Origin: Bradyrhizobium sp. sGM-13
GTDB taxonomy: Bacteria > Pseudomonadota > Alphaproteobacteria > Rhizobiales > Xanthobacteraceae
DNA: 64,000 bases
Assembly (NCBI RefSeq): GCF_018398875.1
Contig: NZ_JAGWDK010000019.1
Span: forward strand, 1-64,000
Direction: 5' to 3'
Shown here: positions 51,358 to 59,824 of the stretch, one piece after another
Numbering within the stretch: position 1 is the first letter of the stretch
Layout: every line of letters starts with the position of its first letter
Notes under the pieces: model-generated
Database searches by the model: none
Told to the model about the DNA's origin: nothing
The model's input: only the letters and a program-made list of their open reading frames with translations
Translations under genes and position numbers: made by a program

Positions 51358-52312
51358 AGCGTTCCTCATACTTGCATCCTTGTTCGCGATGGCCGTCAGC
51401 ACTTCGAAGCCGGTCATCGCCGAAGCCTGGCCGCAACGCGCCGTCAAGATCATTCTGCCGCTTCCCGCCGGCGGCGGCACTGATGTGGCGGCGCGGCTCT
51501 TCGCCGAGGAGCTTTCTCGACGGTGGGGACAGCCCGTAGTCGTCGAGAATCGTCCCGGGGCAGATGGCATTGTGGGTGTCACAAGTTTCGTCAATGCCAA
51601 TGATGACCATACCTTGCTGTTTTCATTCGCAGGGCCGATCTCGATCAATCCGTTGATCCACGACAAACTGCCATACGACCCGGTTCGCGATCTGGTGCCG
51701 ATCGCGGCCGCGGTCGACAATTTCTTCGGAATTGCGGTGTCGACGTCGAGCGGGGTGCAGACGATGGATTCGTTCATCACGGCGGCGCGGGCTTCTCCCG
51801 AGCGATTTAACTGGGCTGCCACCGCGGGGCTGCCGCAATATATCTTTCTGGCGCTGCAAAAGAAGAACGGATTGGCGCTGACGCAAGTGCCTTATCGTGA
51901 GTTTGCGCCAGCAGTGCAGGATCTCGCCGAAAATCGCATTCAAGTGTTGGTGACGACGCCGTCCTTCATGCTGCCGGCGGTCGCAAGCGGCAAAGCAAGA
52001 TTGCTCATGGTCACCAATCGGCAACGCTCGCCGCTCGTCCTGGATGTGCCGACTGCGGAAGAAGCTGGATTCCCGGAGCTGACCTTCGAGGGCATCGTGG
52101 GCTTCTTCGGTGGGCGCAATTTGAAGGCTGCGGTTCGTGATAAGATTGCCGACGACGTCGCTGCCGTGGGCAGAAATTCGAAAGTCAGTTCGCGGCTGCG
52201 GGCGGCTGGCGTTGAGGTCCGCATCTTGATGCCCGCGGACTTCGCCAGTGCCATTGAAGAGCAGGGCACCAAGGTGCGCAAGATCGTGTCGAGCGACAAG
52301 TCCGCCCGCTGA
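51347..52312 (+). CDS. Tripartite tricarboxylate (Bug-type) substrate-binding protein
   Basis: Exported binding protein of 321 aa, TctC/Bug family. The signal peptide (1-26) is followed by WPQRAVKIILPLPAGGGTDVAARLFAEEL, the classic Bug opening, and VVVENRPGADGIVG. Bug proteins bind carboxylates or aromatic acids in the periplasm; no TctA/B membrane genes are nearby, which is normal for orphan Bugs. It overlaps marR by 11 nt and lies 41 bp before the methyltransferase gene, so the three probably form an operon. Confidence 0.92.
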   Translation: MPRRAFLILASLFAMAVSTSKPVIAEAWPQRAVKIILPLPAGGGTDVAARLFAEELSRRWGQPVVVENRPGADGIVGVTSFVNANDDHTLLFSFAGPISINPLIHDKLPYDPVRDLVPIAAAVDNFFGIAVSTSSGVQTMDSFITAARASPERFNWAATAGLPQYIFLALQKKNGLALTQVPYREFAPAVQDLAENRIQVLVTTPSFMLPAVASGKARLLMVTNRQRSPLVLDVPTAEEAGFPELTFEGIVGFFGGRNLKAAVRDKIADDVAAVGRNSKVSSRLRAAGVEVRILMPADFASAIEEQGTKVRKIVSSDKSAR

Positions 52313-52353
52313 TCGTGTGGCGATCGCCGGAAGCGAATCGGGGAGGTCGAGCG

Positions 52354-53397
52354 ATGTCCGTACCAGAAAGCAATTCGGGTGCCACACCGTCGACCACTTT
52401 GTGGCCGCTGATCACCGGCTACATGCCGGCGCGCGTGGTTCATGTGGCGGCCGAACTTGGCATCGCCGACCTGATTGCGACTGAGGCAAAGACGGCAGAC
52501 ACTTTGGCACGCGAAGCCAATACCGCACCGGCACCGCTTCGCCGGTTGCTGCGCGCCTTGGCCAGCATCGGTCTGGTCGAAGAACTGGACTCCGGGCAAT
52601 TCTCGTTAACGGCGGCGGGAAGTCAGCTTCGGTCGGATGTGCCCGGCTCGATGCGAAACGTCGCCTTGATGTTCGGCGGCGAGCGTGCCTGGAAATCCTG
52701 GGGAGAGTTCCTTCACAGCGTGAGAACCGGCGAATCCGGCACACGCCGCGTCTACGGCGTAGGCACTTTCGAATATCTGGCCGCCAATCCGGACGAGGCC
52801 GTCATCTTCAATGCGGCGATGGCCGAAAATACCAGGCGGGTTACTGAGCTGCTGGTTTCGACGTACGATTTTTCCCAGTTCCAAAACATGGTCGATATCG
52901 GCGGCGGCAACGGCACCTTGATGGCTGCGATCCTCGCGGCCAACGCGGGCGCCCGCGGTGCGGTGTTCGATTTGCCCAGTGGAATTGCGCAAGCGCCGCA
53001 GTACCTCGCCGATGCCGGCGTTGCCACGCGCTGTGAAACTATCGCCGGTGATTTTTTCCGCTCGGTGCCCGAGGCCGCCGACGCTTACATTTTGAAATAT
53101 GTCATCCACGACTGGGATGACGCGCAAAGTGTGGAGATTCTGAGCAACTGCCGCAAGGCCATGCATCAGACCAGCAAGGTGCTGCTGATCGAGCGCGTCA
53201 TGCCGGAGAGGATGGTGGCAACGCCGATCCATCAGCGAATAGCCATGGCCGACATGAACATGCTAGCGATGCCCGGCGGGCAGGAGCGCACTGAGCAGGA
53301 ATATCGGAAATTGCTTGAAACTGCCGGCCTCACGCTGGAGCGGACCACTCCGATGCCCGGCTCGGAAATCTGCGTAATCGAGGCGAAGCGCGGGTAA
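52354..53397 (+). CDS. SAM-dependent O-methyltransferase (COMT-like)
   Basis: Methyltransferase of 347 aa of the plant-COMT/acetylserotonin type. An N-terminal dimerisation winged helix (about 15-95, PLRRLLRALASIGLVEEL) precedes the SAM domain, with VDIGGGNGTLMAAILAANAGARGAVFDLP and the DDWD-like HDWDDAQSVEIL catalytic region containing the His-Asp pair. It probably methylates a phenolic or aromatic hydroxyl group. Together with MarR, a regulator class that often senses phenolics, and a Bug protein, it suggests handling of aromatic acids. Confidence 0.9.
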   Translation: MSVPESNSGATPSTTLWPLITGYMPARVVHVAAELGIADLIATEAKTADTLAREANTAPAPLRRLLRALASIGLVEELDSGQFSLTAAGSQLRSDVPGSMRNVALMFGGERAWKSWGEFLHSVRTGESGTRRVYGVGTFEYLAANPDEAVIFNAAMAENTRRVTELLVSTYDFSQFQNMVDIGGGNGTLMAAILAANAGARGAVFDLPSGIAQAPQYLADAGVATRCETIAGDFFRSVPEAADAYILKYVIHDWDDAQSVEILSNCRKAMHQTSKVLLIERVMPERMVATPIHQRIAMADMNMLAMPGGQERTEQEYRKLLETAGLTLERTTPMPGSEICVIEAKRG

Positions 53398-53538
53398 GAG
53401 ACGGACCCGCTGGGGCTGTAGTGGTGGACGGCCGCGGCAGTCCGCGATCAGCCAACAGCGGCATTACCTCACCCTGGATGGAACCTTCCATGCCCGGGGA
53501 ACGTTCGCTTGCGCAGGGTCCGATTGCAGGAGGTCAAG

Positions 53539-54771
53539 ATGCGCAAGCAGCTATTGTTATCGACTGGAATTATCTGCCTGATGCTGGCACCGGGGCTGTC
53601 GTATGGCCAGGCCCCGGGCGGAAGAAGTGAGGAACCGAAGCAGATGCAGCCGAGCGATCGCGGCAAGGGTGCTGCATCGAAAGAACGCGGCGCCGAGCGA
53701 GCGCAGGAACGCGCCAAGGGCGCGGAGAAGGGTGCTGAGCAGAAGGCTCAAGGCCCGGCGGGTCGTGAGGAAAGAGGAGCCGGTCCTCGGCAGACCGAGG
53801 AAAAGAGCAAAGCGGCACCCGGGTCCGAGCGTCCCGCGGCTGCGAGCGAAGACAGCAAACGTGGCCGCGGCGATGACGCGAAGAGGGCCACGGAGCAAAC
53901 CAAGGGTGCCCGCCCGGGCGAGCGGGAGGCCGACCGCGGCCGCGATGCCAAGGAGAGCGCCAAGGACAGCGCTAAGGACAGTGCCAAAGACAGGACCAAG
54001 GGCACTGCAGAGTCCGAGAGGACCAAGAGCGGAACAACGACGTCCCAAAAGGAGCGCGAGGGCACAACCACCACCCAGAAGGAGCCGAGCCGCGATCAAC
54101 GGGACAGAACCTCGAAGGATGCGGCTGAGCAGGGCAAGGAGACCGACCGGCCGGGCACCGCGACTGAAACCACACGGACACAGACCCAGACCACCCAGAC
54201 ACAAGACCGCCAGCAGATCTCGACCGAGAAGCAGGTGCGTATCTCCGAGACGCTAACCCGCGAGCGTCTTGCGCCGCCTCAGCGCAATCTCAACATCTCG
54301 ATCCGGGTAGGCGAGCGAATCCCGCGGCACGTGCGCGTGCAGCGGCTGCCGGCGGCGATCGTCTCGATCGAGCCGCGGTACCGCGGTTATGATTACTTCA
54401 CCACCGAGGAAGAAATCGTGATCGTCGAACCCGGCACGCAACGGATCGTAAGCCAGATCCCGCGCGACGCGTCGCGCATTCGCGCAGCGGGCGGCGAGAC
54501 CGCCGGTGGCGGACGTGGGGCCGACGCGATGGCCCAGGCCGGCGGTGCGCCTTGCCGTATCATGCGCCGGGATACCGCGGGCAATCTTACCGAAGTCTCG
54601 CCCACGACGGTTGGTTCGACTGCACCGCAGGATTCGCTCAGCGTCACCGTTCGTGCGCCGGGCGGCGGGGGATCGACGAATCCGATTGCACTGGGCGCCT
54701 CGGAAGGACAGATCGTGATCGCCATGCAAGGCGGCGACTGCACGGTCACGCTCGAGCCACAGGCGCGGTAA
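53539..54771 (+). CDS. Exported DUF1236 protein with long charged low-complexity region
   Basis: Protein of 410 aa with a signal peptide (1-24). Residues about 30-225 are extremely rich in Lys, Glu, Arg, Ser, Ala and Thr, with tandem ESAKDSAKDSAKDRTKG-type units and a TQTQTTQTQDRQQ stretch. A DUF1236-like segment follows near 255-305 (RIPRHVRVQRLPAAIVSIEPRYRGYDYF). The C-terminal part (about 335-410) has two cysteines and a GQIVIAMQGGDCTVTLEP ending. The gene starts with ATG at 53539 after AGGAGGTCAAG. It probably sits in the periplasm or outer envelope; function is unknown. Confidence 0.78.
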   Translation: MRKQLLLSTGIICLMLAPGLSYGQAPGGRSEEPKQMQPSDRGKGAASKERGAERAQERAKGAEKGAEQKAQGPAGREERGAGPRQTEEKSKAAPGSERPAAASEDSKRGRGDDAKRATEQTKGARPGEREADRGRDAKESAKDSAKDSAKDRTKGTAESERTKSGTTTSQKEREGTTTTQKEPSRDQRDRTSKDAAEQGKETDRPGTATETTRTQTQTTQTQDRQQISTEKQVRISETLTRERLAPPQRNLNISIRVGERIPRHVRVQRLPAAIVSIEPRYRGYDYFTTEEEIVIVEPGTQRIVSQIPRDASRIRAAGGETAGGGRGADAMAQAGGAPCRIMRRDTAGNLTEVSPTTVGSTAPQDSLSVTVRAPGGGGSTNPIALGASEGQIVIAMQGGDCTVTLEPQAR

Positions 54772-54907
54772 GCGGGTGTGTCCGGTCTCGCAAGAGGCCG
54801 CCACGTCAGCCGGTTAGAAATGCAAAGTGCGGCATCCGACCTGCCGCACTTTTCCGGTTGAGCGGCATTTTGCCATTGCTGCGCCGCTCCCGGCGGCCTG
54901 TCCGGTT

Positions 54908-56500
54908 CTATTCCTCCGCCACTGCCTCGCTCCAGGCGTGGAACGGCTCGGTGGCGCCGCTGTTGGTTGCGCCGTCGCGCAGCACCGCGCTGGGGCAGGC
55001 GAATTTCATCGGCAGGTTCTGGACACGCGCCTCCTCGTAATCGAACCGCGAGCCCAGCGCTTCGCGCGCGGCCTGCGGCAGGCGAACGTCGCCGATCACG
55101 ATCGCGCCTTCGCTGGCGTCGATGCGCGGCTGATGGATTGCGGCATCGAGATCCATGCCGTAATCCATCACGAAGGACAGAAGCTGGCTTACCGCCGGCA
55201 GAATGCGCCGGCCGCCCGAAGCGCCGACCGCGACGCGCCTTCCATCTGCCGCCTGCGCCAGCACGGGCGTGTAGTTGGTAAGGCACCGCTTGCCCGGCGC
55301 CAGCGAATTCGGCGTGCCCGGGGTCGGGTCGAACCACATGATGCCGTTGTTCATGGTAATGCCGGTCTGGTTCGTCACGAATTTGGAGCCGAAGGTGGAC
55401 AGCAAGGTTTGCGTTACCGCGGCCATGTTGCCGTCGCGATCGACGGCGGAAAAATGCGTGGTGCAGGCAGGCGCCAGCGCTTCGGCGCCGAGCGCGCGCC
55501 TGCCGTCTTCATCGCCCATGTCCTTGAGGCGTTCGCGATACGCTTTTTGCAGCGCCGATGCATAGGCGATGTAGGCCGCAGCGTCCGGTCCGCCGCGCGC
55601 AGGCTCAAGATTTTCCTGCAGCAGACGAAGCGTGCGCGCCAGCGTCGGCCCGGCGGTGAGTTCGGGCGTCGCGAACACCTCGCCGCCGCGATAGGGGATC
55701 GCCAGCGGCTCGCGCACAATGCCGCGAAATGGCTTGATATCCTCGGCCGACAGCGCGCCGCCGGCGGCCTGAATGTCGGCGGCGAGGCTTTGCGCCAGAT
55801 CGCCCTCGTAGAAGTCGCGCGGGCCGGCGCTGGCGAGTTGCGCCATCGTGGCCTTGAGCCGATCCTGCGGCATGCGGACCTTGGACCTGATGCCCCATTG
55901 CGGGTTCGGCGGCAGCCCGTCCTGGAGATAGGCGGCGGCGCTCGCGGGGTAACGCCGCAAGTCTGCTGCCGCGCTCGAAATCATCACCGTCGTCCACCAG
56001 TCGACCGCAAGCCCTTCGGCGGCGAGTGCAATGCTCGGCGCCAGCAACTCCTTCCACGGCAGTTTGGCGTAACGGTGGTGCGCCTCTTCCATGCCGGCGA
56101 CGACGCCGGGCACGGCGATCGAGCCGGGCCCGTGAATGTTGCGGTCGTCCTTTACCCGCGGCCAGGGAAAGATGTCGGAAGCCGCGCCACCGCCGGTCAG
56201 CGGATAATCTTCCACCCGCAGGCTGAGCGGCGCGCGCATGCCGTAGTCGATCACCTCATAGCGGTTTTCTCGCGCCCGATAGAGCACCATCGCGCCGCCG
56301 CCGCCGACCCCGCTCATCCAGGGCTCCAGAACGCCAAGCGCAAATGTCGTCGCGATCACGGCATCGACGCAGTCGCCGCCCGCAGCCAGCACCTCGGCTC
56401 CCACCTGTGCCGCCCTGCTTGATTGCGCGGCAACGATGCCGCCTTTGGAAGTGACGGCCGGCTTGCGTATCGCTTGGGTATTAGAGAACTGGTCGCGCAT
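54908..56500 (-). CDS. ggt: Gamma-glutamyltransferase
   Basis: Gamma-glutamyltranspeptidase of 530 aa, which cleaves the gamma-glutamyl bond of glutathione or similar peptides after autocleavage. The catalytic Thr is T347 in CTTHFSAVDRDGNMAAVTQ. Other family regions are GGDCVDAVIATTFALGVLEP, SGVGGGGAMVLY and NNGIMWFDPTPGTPNS. No clear signal peptide is seen, so it may be cytosolic, unlike E. coli Ggt. The frame runs to 56566, but the ATG at 56500 has AAGGCAATCCG before it. It is divergent from the ChaC gene. Confidence 0.9.
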   Translation of the reverse strand: MRDQFSNTQAIRKPAVTSKGGIVAAQSSRAAQVGAEVLAAGGDCVDAVIATTFALGVLEPWMSGVGGGGAMVLYRARENRYEVIDYGMRAPLSLRVEDYPLTGGGAASDIFPWPRVKDDRNIHGPGSIAVPGVVAGMEEAHHRYAKLPWKELLAPSIALAAEGLAVDWWTTVMISSAAADLRRYPASAAAYLQDGLPPNPQWGIRSKVRMPQDRLKATMAQLASAGPRDFYEGDLAQSLAADIQAAGGALSAEDIKPFRGIVREPLAIPYRGGEVFATPELTAGPTLARTLRLLQENLEPARGGPDAAAYIAYASALQKAYRERLKDMGDEDGRRALGAEALAPACTTHFSAVDRDGNMAAVTQTLLSTFGSKFVTNQTGITMNNGIMWFDPTPGTPNSLAPGKRCLTNYTPVLAQAADGRRVAVGASGGRRILPAVSQLLSFVMDYGMDLDAAIHQPRIDASEGAIVIGDVRLPQAAREALGSRFDYEEARVQNLPMKFACPSAVLRDGATNSGATEPFHAWSEAVAEE

Positions 56501-56673
56501 CGGATTGCCTTTGATCCCTGTAACGTGTGTGGTTGCCGGTCGGGCGGAAGATTTCGTTGACGTCATTACACCCTAAAAATCTCAGGCCAGCCATGACAGA
56601 ATAACATGCTGGCAATTCGCATCGTCCGTCTTCGTGTTGGCGTCTTGCGTCCGACAATGGCACATTGCGGACG

Positions 56674-57435
56674 ATGGCCGTATCCACAAAGGAGCATACT
56701 GACTTGACAGCCGACGCATTCATTCATCTGCCGGAGCTGCGAGCCCGGGTAACGCACCCGGAAAAATCGCTACTGCGCCTGACGCCGCAGATGTTTGCGA
56801 TGTGGGAGCAGCGGGCGCGGGCCGCGGGATGGCCGGCAGGCTGGCGGCTCTCGGACGAAGCGATCGAGGCGTCGCGGCTTGCGGTGCTCGGCAATCACCC
56901 TGATGGCGACGACCTCTGGATCTACTCCTACGGTTCGCTGATGTGGGACCCCGGCTTTCACTTCGCCGAAGTCCGGCTCGCCGACGTCGAAAATTATCAG
57001 CGGCGCTTCACCCTGAAGATCAATCTAGGCCGGGGATCGCACGACTATCCGGCGCTGATGCTCTCGCTCGAGCCGCAATTGGGATGTTGCCGCGGGCTGG
57101 CGTTCCGCATTGCGGCCGAATCCGTCCATGCCGAGACTGCGATCCTGTGGCGCCGCGAAATGCTGCGCGGCGGCTATGCGCCGGCGATGATGCCGATGAC
57201 GACGCCGCAGGGACCAATCACCGCACTCGCCTTCACCTCCAACCGCTCGGACCCGAGTTATGTCGGCGAACTGCCGCTCGCCGAGACCGCCGCGATGATC
57301 ACGAGCGGGAAGGGCGTTCTCGGCACTAACCGCGAATACCTCGTGCAACTGGCGACGCAGTTGCAGGCGTTGGAGATCGAGGATCCGTATGTCGCGCAGC
57401 TGCATGCGCAGATCGGCGGAGCTCCCGGTGCTTGA
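56674..57435 (+). CDS. ChaC-type gamma-glutamylcyclotransferase
   Basis: Glutathione-specific gamma-glutamylcyclotransferase of the ChaC family, 253 aa, which turns glutathione into 5-oxoproline and Cys-Gly. The signature YSYGSLMWDPGFHFAEV (about 88-104) is followed by FTLKINLGRGSHDYPALMLSLEP; a conserved Glu region appears in LAFRIAAESV. An N-terminal extension of about 80 residues precedes the domain. It faces the Ggt gene; both act on gamma-glutamyl compounds, so shared regulation in the 173-bp gap is plausible. Confidence 0.88.
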   Translation: MAVSTKEHTDLTADAFIHLPELRARVTHPEKSLLRLTPQMFAMWEQRARAAGWPAGWRLSDEAIEASRLAVLGNHPDGDDLWIYSYGSLMWDPGFHFAEVRLADVENYQRRFTLKINLGRGSHDYPALMLSLEPQLGCCRGLAFRIAAESVHAETAILWRREMLRGGYAPAMMPMTTPQGPITALAFTSNRSDPSYVGELPLAETAAMITSGKGVLGTNREYLVQLATQLQALEIEDPYVAQLHAQIGGAPGA

Positions 57436-57604
57436 GGCGGCCGCCTCACGGCGGCCTGCCGCGTCTATTTTCAAACAATGTTTCAGGCTGATTTTGCCGC
57501 ACAATCCGGCATCCTGACGCAAGTGCAGGACGCGGATAGTTGGCATCATAAGAGCCGACGCGCGGAGACGATCGACAACGAAATAATTAATGGAGAGGGC
57601 GCGC

Positions 57605-59269
57605 ATGGCTGGGGAGATCAAGTCGCACTACGAGGTCGTTGTCGTTGGCGCGGGCGTGTCGGGCATTTACCAGATCAAGCGGCTGGCCGATCTCGACGTG
57701 GATGCCCTCGTGCTCGATGCTGCCCCCGATCTCGGGGGAACCTGGTACTGGAACCGCTATCCCGGCGCGCGCTTCGATTCCGAGAGCTACACCTACGGCT
57801 ATTCCTTCTCGAAAGAGCTGCTCAACGAGTGGCACTGGCAGGAGCGGTTTTCGAGCCAGCCGGAGAATCTTCGCTACCTCAACTATGTCGCCGACAAGTT
57901 CGATCTGCGCAAATACATGCGATTCAACCGTAAGGTGAAAGCGGCGGCGTTCGACGAAGGCCGTCATCTTTGGCGGCTCCGGCTCGACGATGGGCGTGAA
58001 CTGAGCTGCCGATTCCTCATTCTTGCGGTCGGGTTGCTCTCGGTACCGACGCTACCCCGGCTTGAGGGCATGGAGATGTTCAAGGGGCGTTCGTTCCATA
58101 CCTTCTATTGGCCGCACGAGCCGGTTGAACTCTCCGGCAAGAAGGTCGGTATCATCGGCACCGGCGCCACCGCGATCCAGGTGATCGGCGAGATCGCCGA
58201 CAAGGTCGGCGAACTCACGGTGTTCCAGCGGCGTCCGAACTGGAGCGCGCCGCTCAACAACGGGCCGATCTCGAACGAGGAAATGGCCGACATCCGTTCG
58301 CGCTACGACGAGATCTTTGCAGCCTGCAGGCGCACGCCCGGCGGCTTCGAGCACGAGCCTGATAGGCGCGGCTTCTATGAAGCCACCCGCGAGGAGCGGA
58401 TCGCGCTGTGGGACAAGCTCTATGACGAGCCCGGCTTCGGGATCTGGCTCAGCAATTTTCGCGAGATCTTTACCGATGAGGCGGCCAATGCCGAGTTTTC
58501 CGCTTACATCGCCGATCGCATCCGAAGACGCGTGAAGGACCCGGTGACGGCGGAAAAGCTGATTCCGAAGGATCATGGTTTTGGCGTGCAGCGGGTGCCG
58601 CTGGAGACCAATTATCTCGAGGCCTACAACCGTGACAATGTGCATCTCGTCGACATCAGCGAGACGCCGATTCTGCGGGTCACCGAAACGGGCCTGCGCA
58701 CCAGTGCGCGCGACTACGAGTTCGATATCATCGTCTACTCAACAGGCTTCGATGCCATCACCGGCGCATTCGATGCGATCGACATCACGGGTGCCGCCGG
58801 AGTGAAGCTCGCCGACGAATGGCGCGACGGACCCTCGACCTTTCTCGGCATGATGGCGCACGGCTTTCCGAACTTGCTGATGCCGACCGGGCCGCAAAGC
58901 GGCTCAGCCTCGACGAATTTTCCGCGCGGCATCGAGAACGGCGTCGGCTGGTGCATGGGCCTGCTCGGCTACATGTGGGACCGCGGCTACACGCGGGCTG
59001 AGCCAACGGCCGAAGCGCAGGCGCGTTGGACCGCGCACGTGACCAAGATGTACGCCATCATGCTGATGCGTAAAGCCAAGTCGTGGTTCACCGGCTACAA
59101 TTCCAATATCCCCGGCCACGAGCACGGCAAGACCCGCTACCTCGTGTACAATGGCGGCACGCCGAAATATGTCGCTGCGATCACCGAGGTCACCGACAAG
59201 GGGTATGAGGGGATCGTGTTTGAGGCGGAGGGGCGGGCTGCGACGCGGGCATCGGCCGCCGCGGAGTAA
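57605..59269 (+). CDS. Flavin monooxygenase, Baeyer-Villiger type
   Basis: FAD/NADPH-dependent monooxygenase of 554 aa. The first Rossmann motif is GAGVSG (15-20) and the second GTGATA. The Baeyer-Villiger signature FxGxxxHxxxWP is complete at 159-170 (FKGRSFHTFYWP, with H165), and the long-motif element GGTWYWNRYPGARFD is present (44-58). These enzymes insert oxygen beside a carbonyl, giving esters or lactones. A longer in-frame start at 57590 adds only five residues. It is divergent in sequence from the fused homologue 2.2 kb away. Confidence 0.92.
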   Translation: MAGEIKSHYEVVVVGAGVSGIYQIKRLADLDVDALVLDAAPDLGGTWYWNRYPGARFDSESYTYGYSFSKELLNEWHWQERFSSQPENLRYLNYVADKFDLRKYMRFNRKVKAAAFDEGRHLWRLRLDDGRELSCRFLILAVGLLSVPTLPRLEGMEMFKGRSFHTFYWPHEPVELSGKKVGIIGTGATAIQVIGEIADKVGELTVFQRRPNWSAPLNNGPISNEEMADIRSRYDEIFAACRRTPGGFEHEPDRRGFYEATREERIALWDKLYDEPGFGIWLSNFREIFTDEAANAEFSAYIADRIRRRVKDPVTAEKLIPKDHGFGVQRVPLETNYLEAYNRDNVHLVDISETPILRVTETGLRTSARDYEFDIIVYSTGFDAITGAFDAIDITGAAGVKLADEWRDGPSTFLGMMAHGFPNLLMPTGPQSGSASTNFPRGIENGVGWCMGLLGYMWDRGYTRAEPTAEAQARWTAHVTKMYAIMLMRKAKSWFTGYNSNIPGHEHGKTRYLVYNGGTPKYVAAITEVTDKGYEGIVFEAEGRAATRASAAAE

Positions 59270-59380
59270 ATCCGAGCGTCAAGGCGAGCGCAACCGAGAT
59301 AAACTGAACGATTGACTTAGAAAATCTGATGCATGACCCTTGCGGGGAACGTCGGGGCGATTGCAGGAAGTGGCCGCGGA

Positions 59381-59770
59381 GTGACTGTCAGCGAAAGCTA
59401 TGCCGAGTTTCTGCGCGAGCAGCTCGCGCCGCTTGGCCGTCTCACCATGCGGCCTATGTTCGGCGCGACCGGTGTGTTCTGCGACGGGCTGATGTTCGCC
59501 GTGGTGACGGAGAACACGCTTTACTTCCGGATCGATGATCAGAACCGGGAGATGTTCAGAGAGGCCGAGGCGTTTCCACCGCTCAGTTATGTGAAGAAGG
59601 GCCAGACCATCGACCTCGCGTTCTGGCGCGCGCCGGAGCGGCTGTTCGACGAACCCGATGAGCTTGCCGCGTGGGCGCGCGCCGCGCTGGCGGCGGCGCA
59701 TCGCGTTGCGGCGAAGAGGCCTGCGCCAAAGCAACGCAAAGCGCCAAGGCCCCGCAAACGCCTGTCGTAA
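59381..59770 (+). CDS. TfoX N-terminal domain protein
   Basis: Protein of 129 aa with a TfoX/Sxy N-terminal domain: YAEFLREQLAPLGRLTMRPMFGATGVFCDGLMFAVV, then YFRIDDQNREMF and a closing basic tail (RPAPKQRKAPRPRKRLS). GTG at 59381 was chosen because AGGAAG lies nine bases upstream; an ATG at 59333 would add 16 residues without a ribosome site. It lacks the C-terminal TfoX domain, as most alphaproteobacterial versions do. Function is unknown; competence control is not implied. Confidence 0.8.
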   Translation: MTVSESYAEFLREQLAPLGRLTMRPMFGATGVFCDGLMFAVVTENTLYFRIDDQNREMFREAEAFPPLSYVKKGQTIDLAFWRAPERLFDEPDELAAWARAALAAAHRVAAKRPAPKQRKAPRPRKRLS

Positions 59771-59824
59771 GCGGTTCAAATCTTTTGGCCGCTCAGATGA
59801 AGCCGAGCGGCCGTTGCCTAATGC

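Noticed and set aside
53890..54020. Repetitive AAGGACAGCGCCAAGGA-like DNA as a possible repeat array
   Set aside because: The repeats are codon-level tandem units within the charged region of the DUF1236 gene, not a separate DNA element or CRISPR.
54827..56422. A 531-codon open frame opposite gamma-glutamyltransferase
   Set aside because: It is antisense to a gene with a readable catalytic Thr, and no domain is seen in it.
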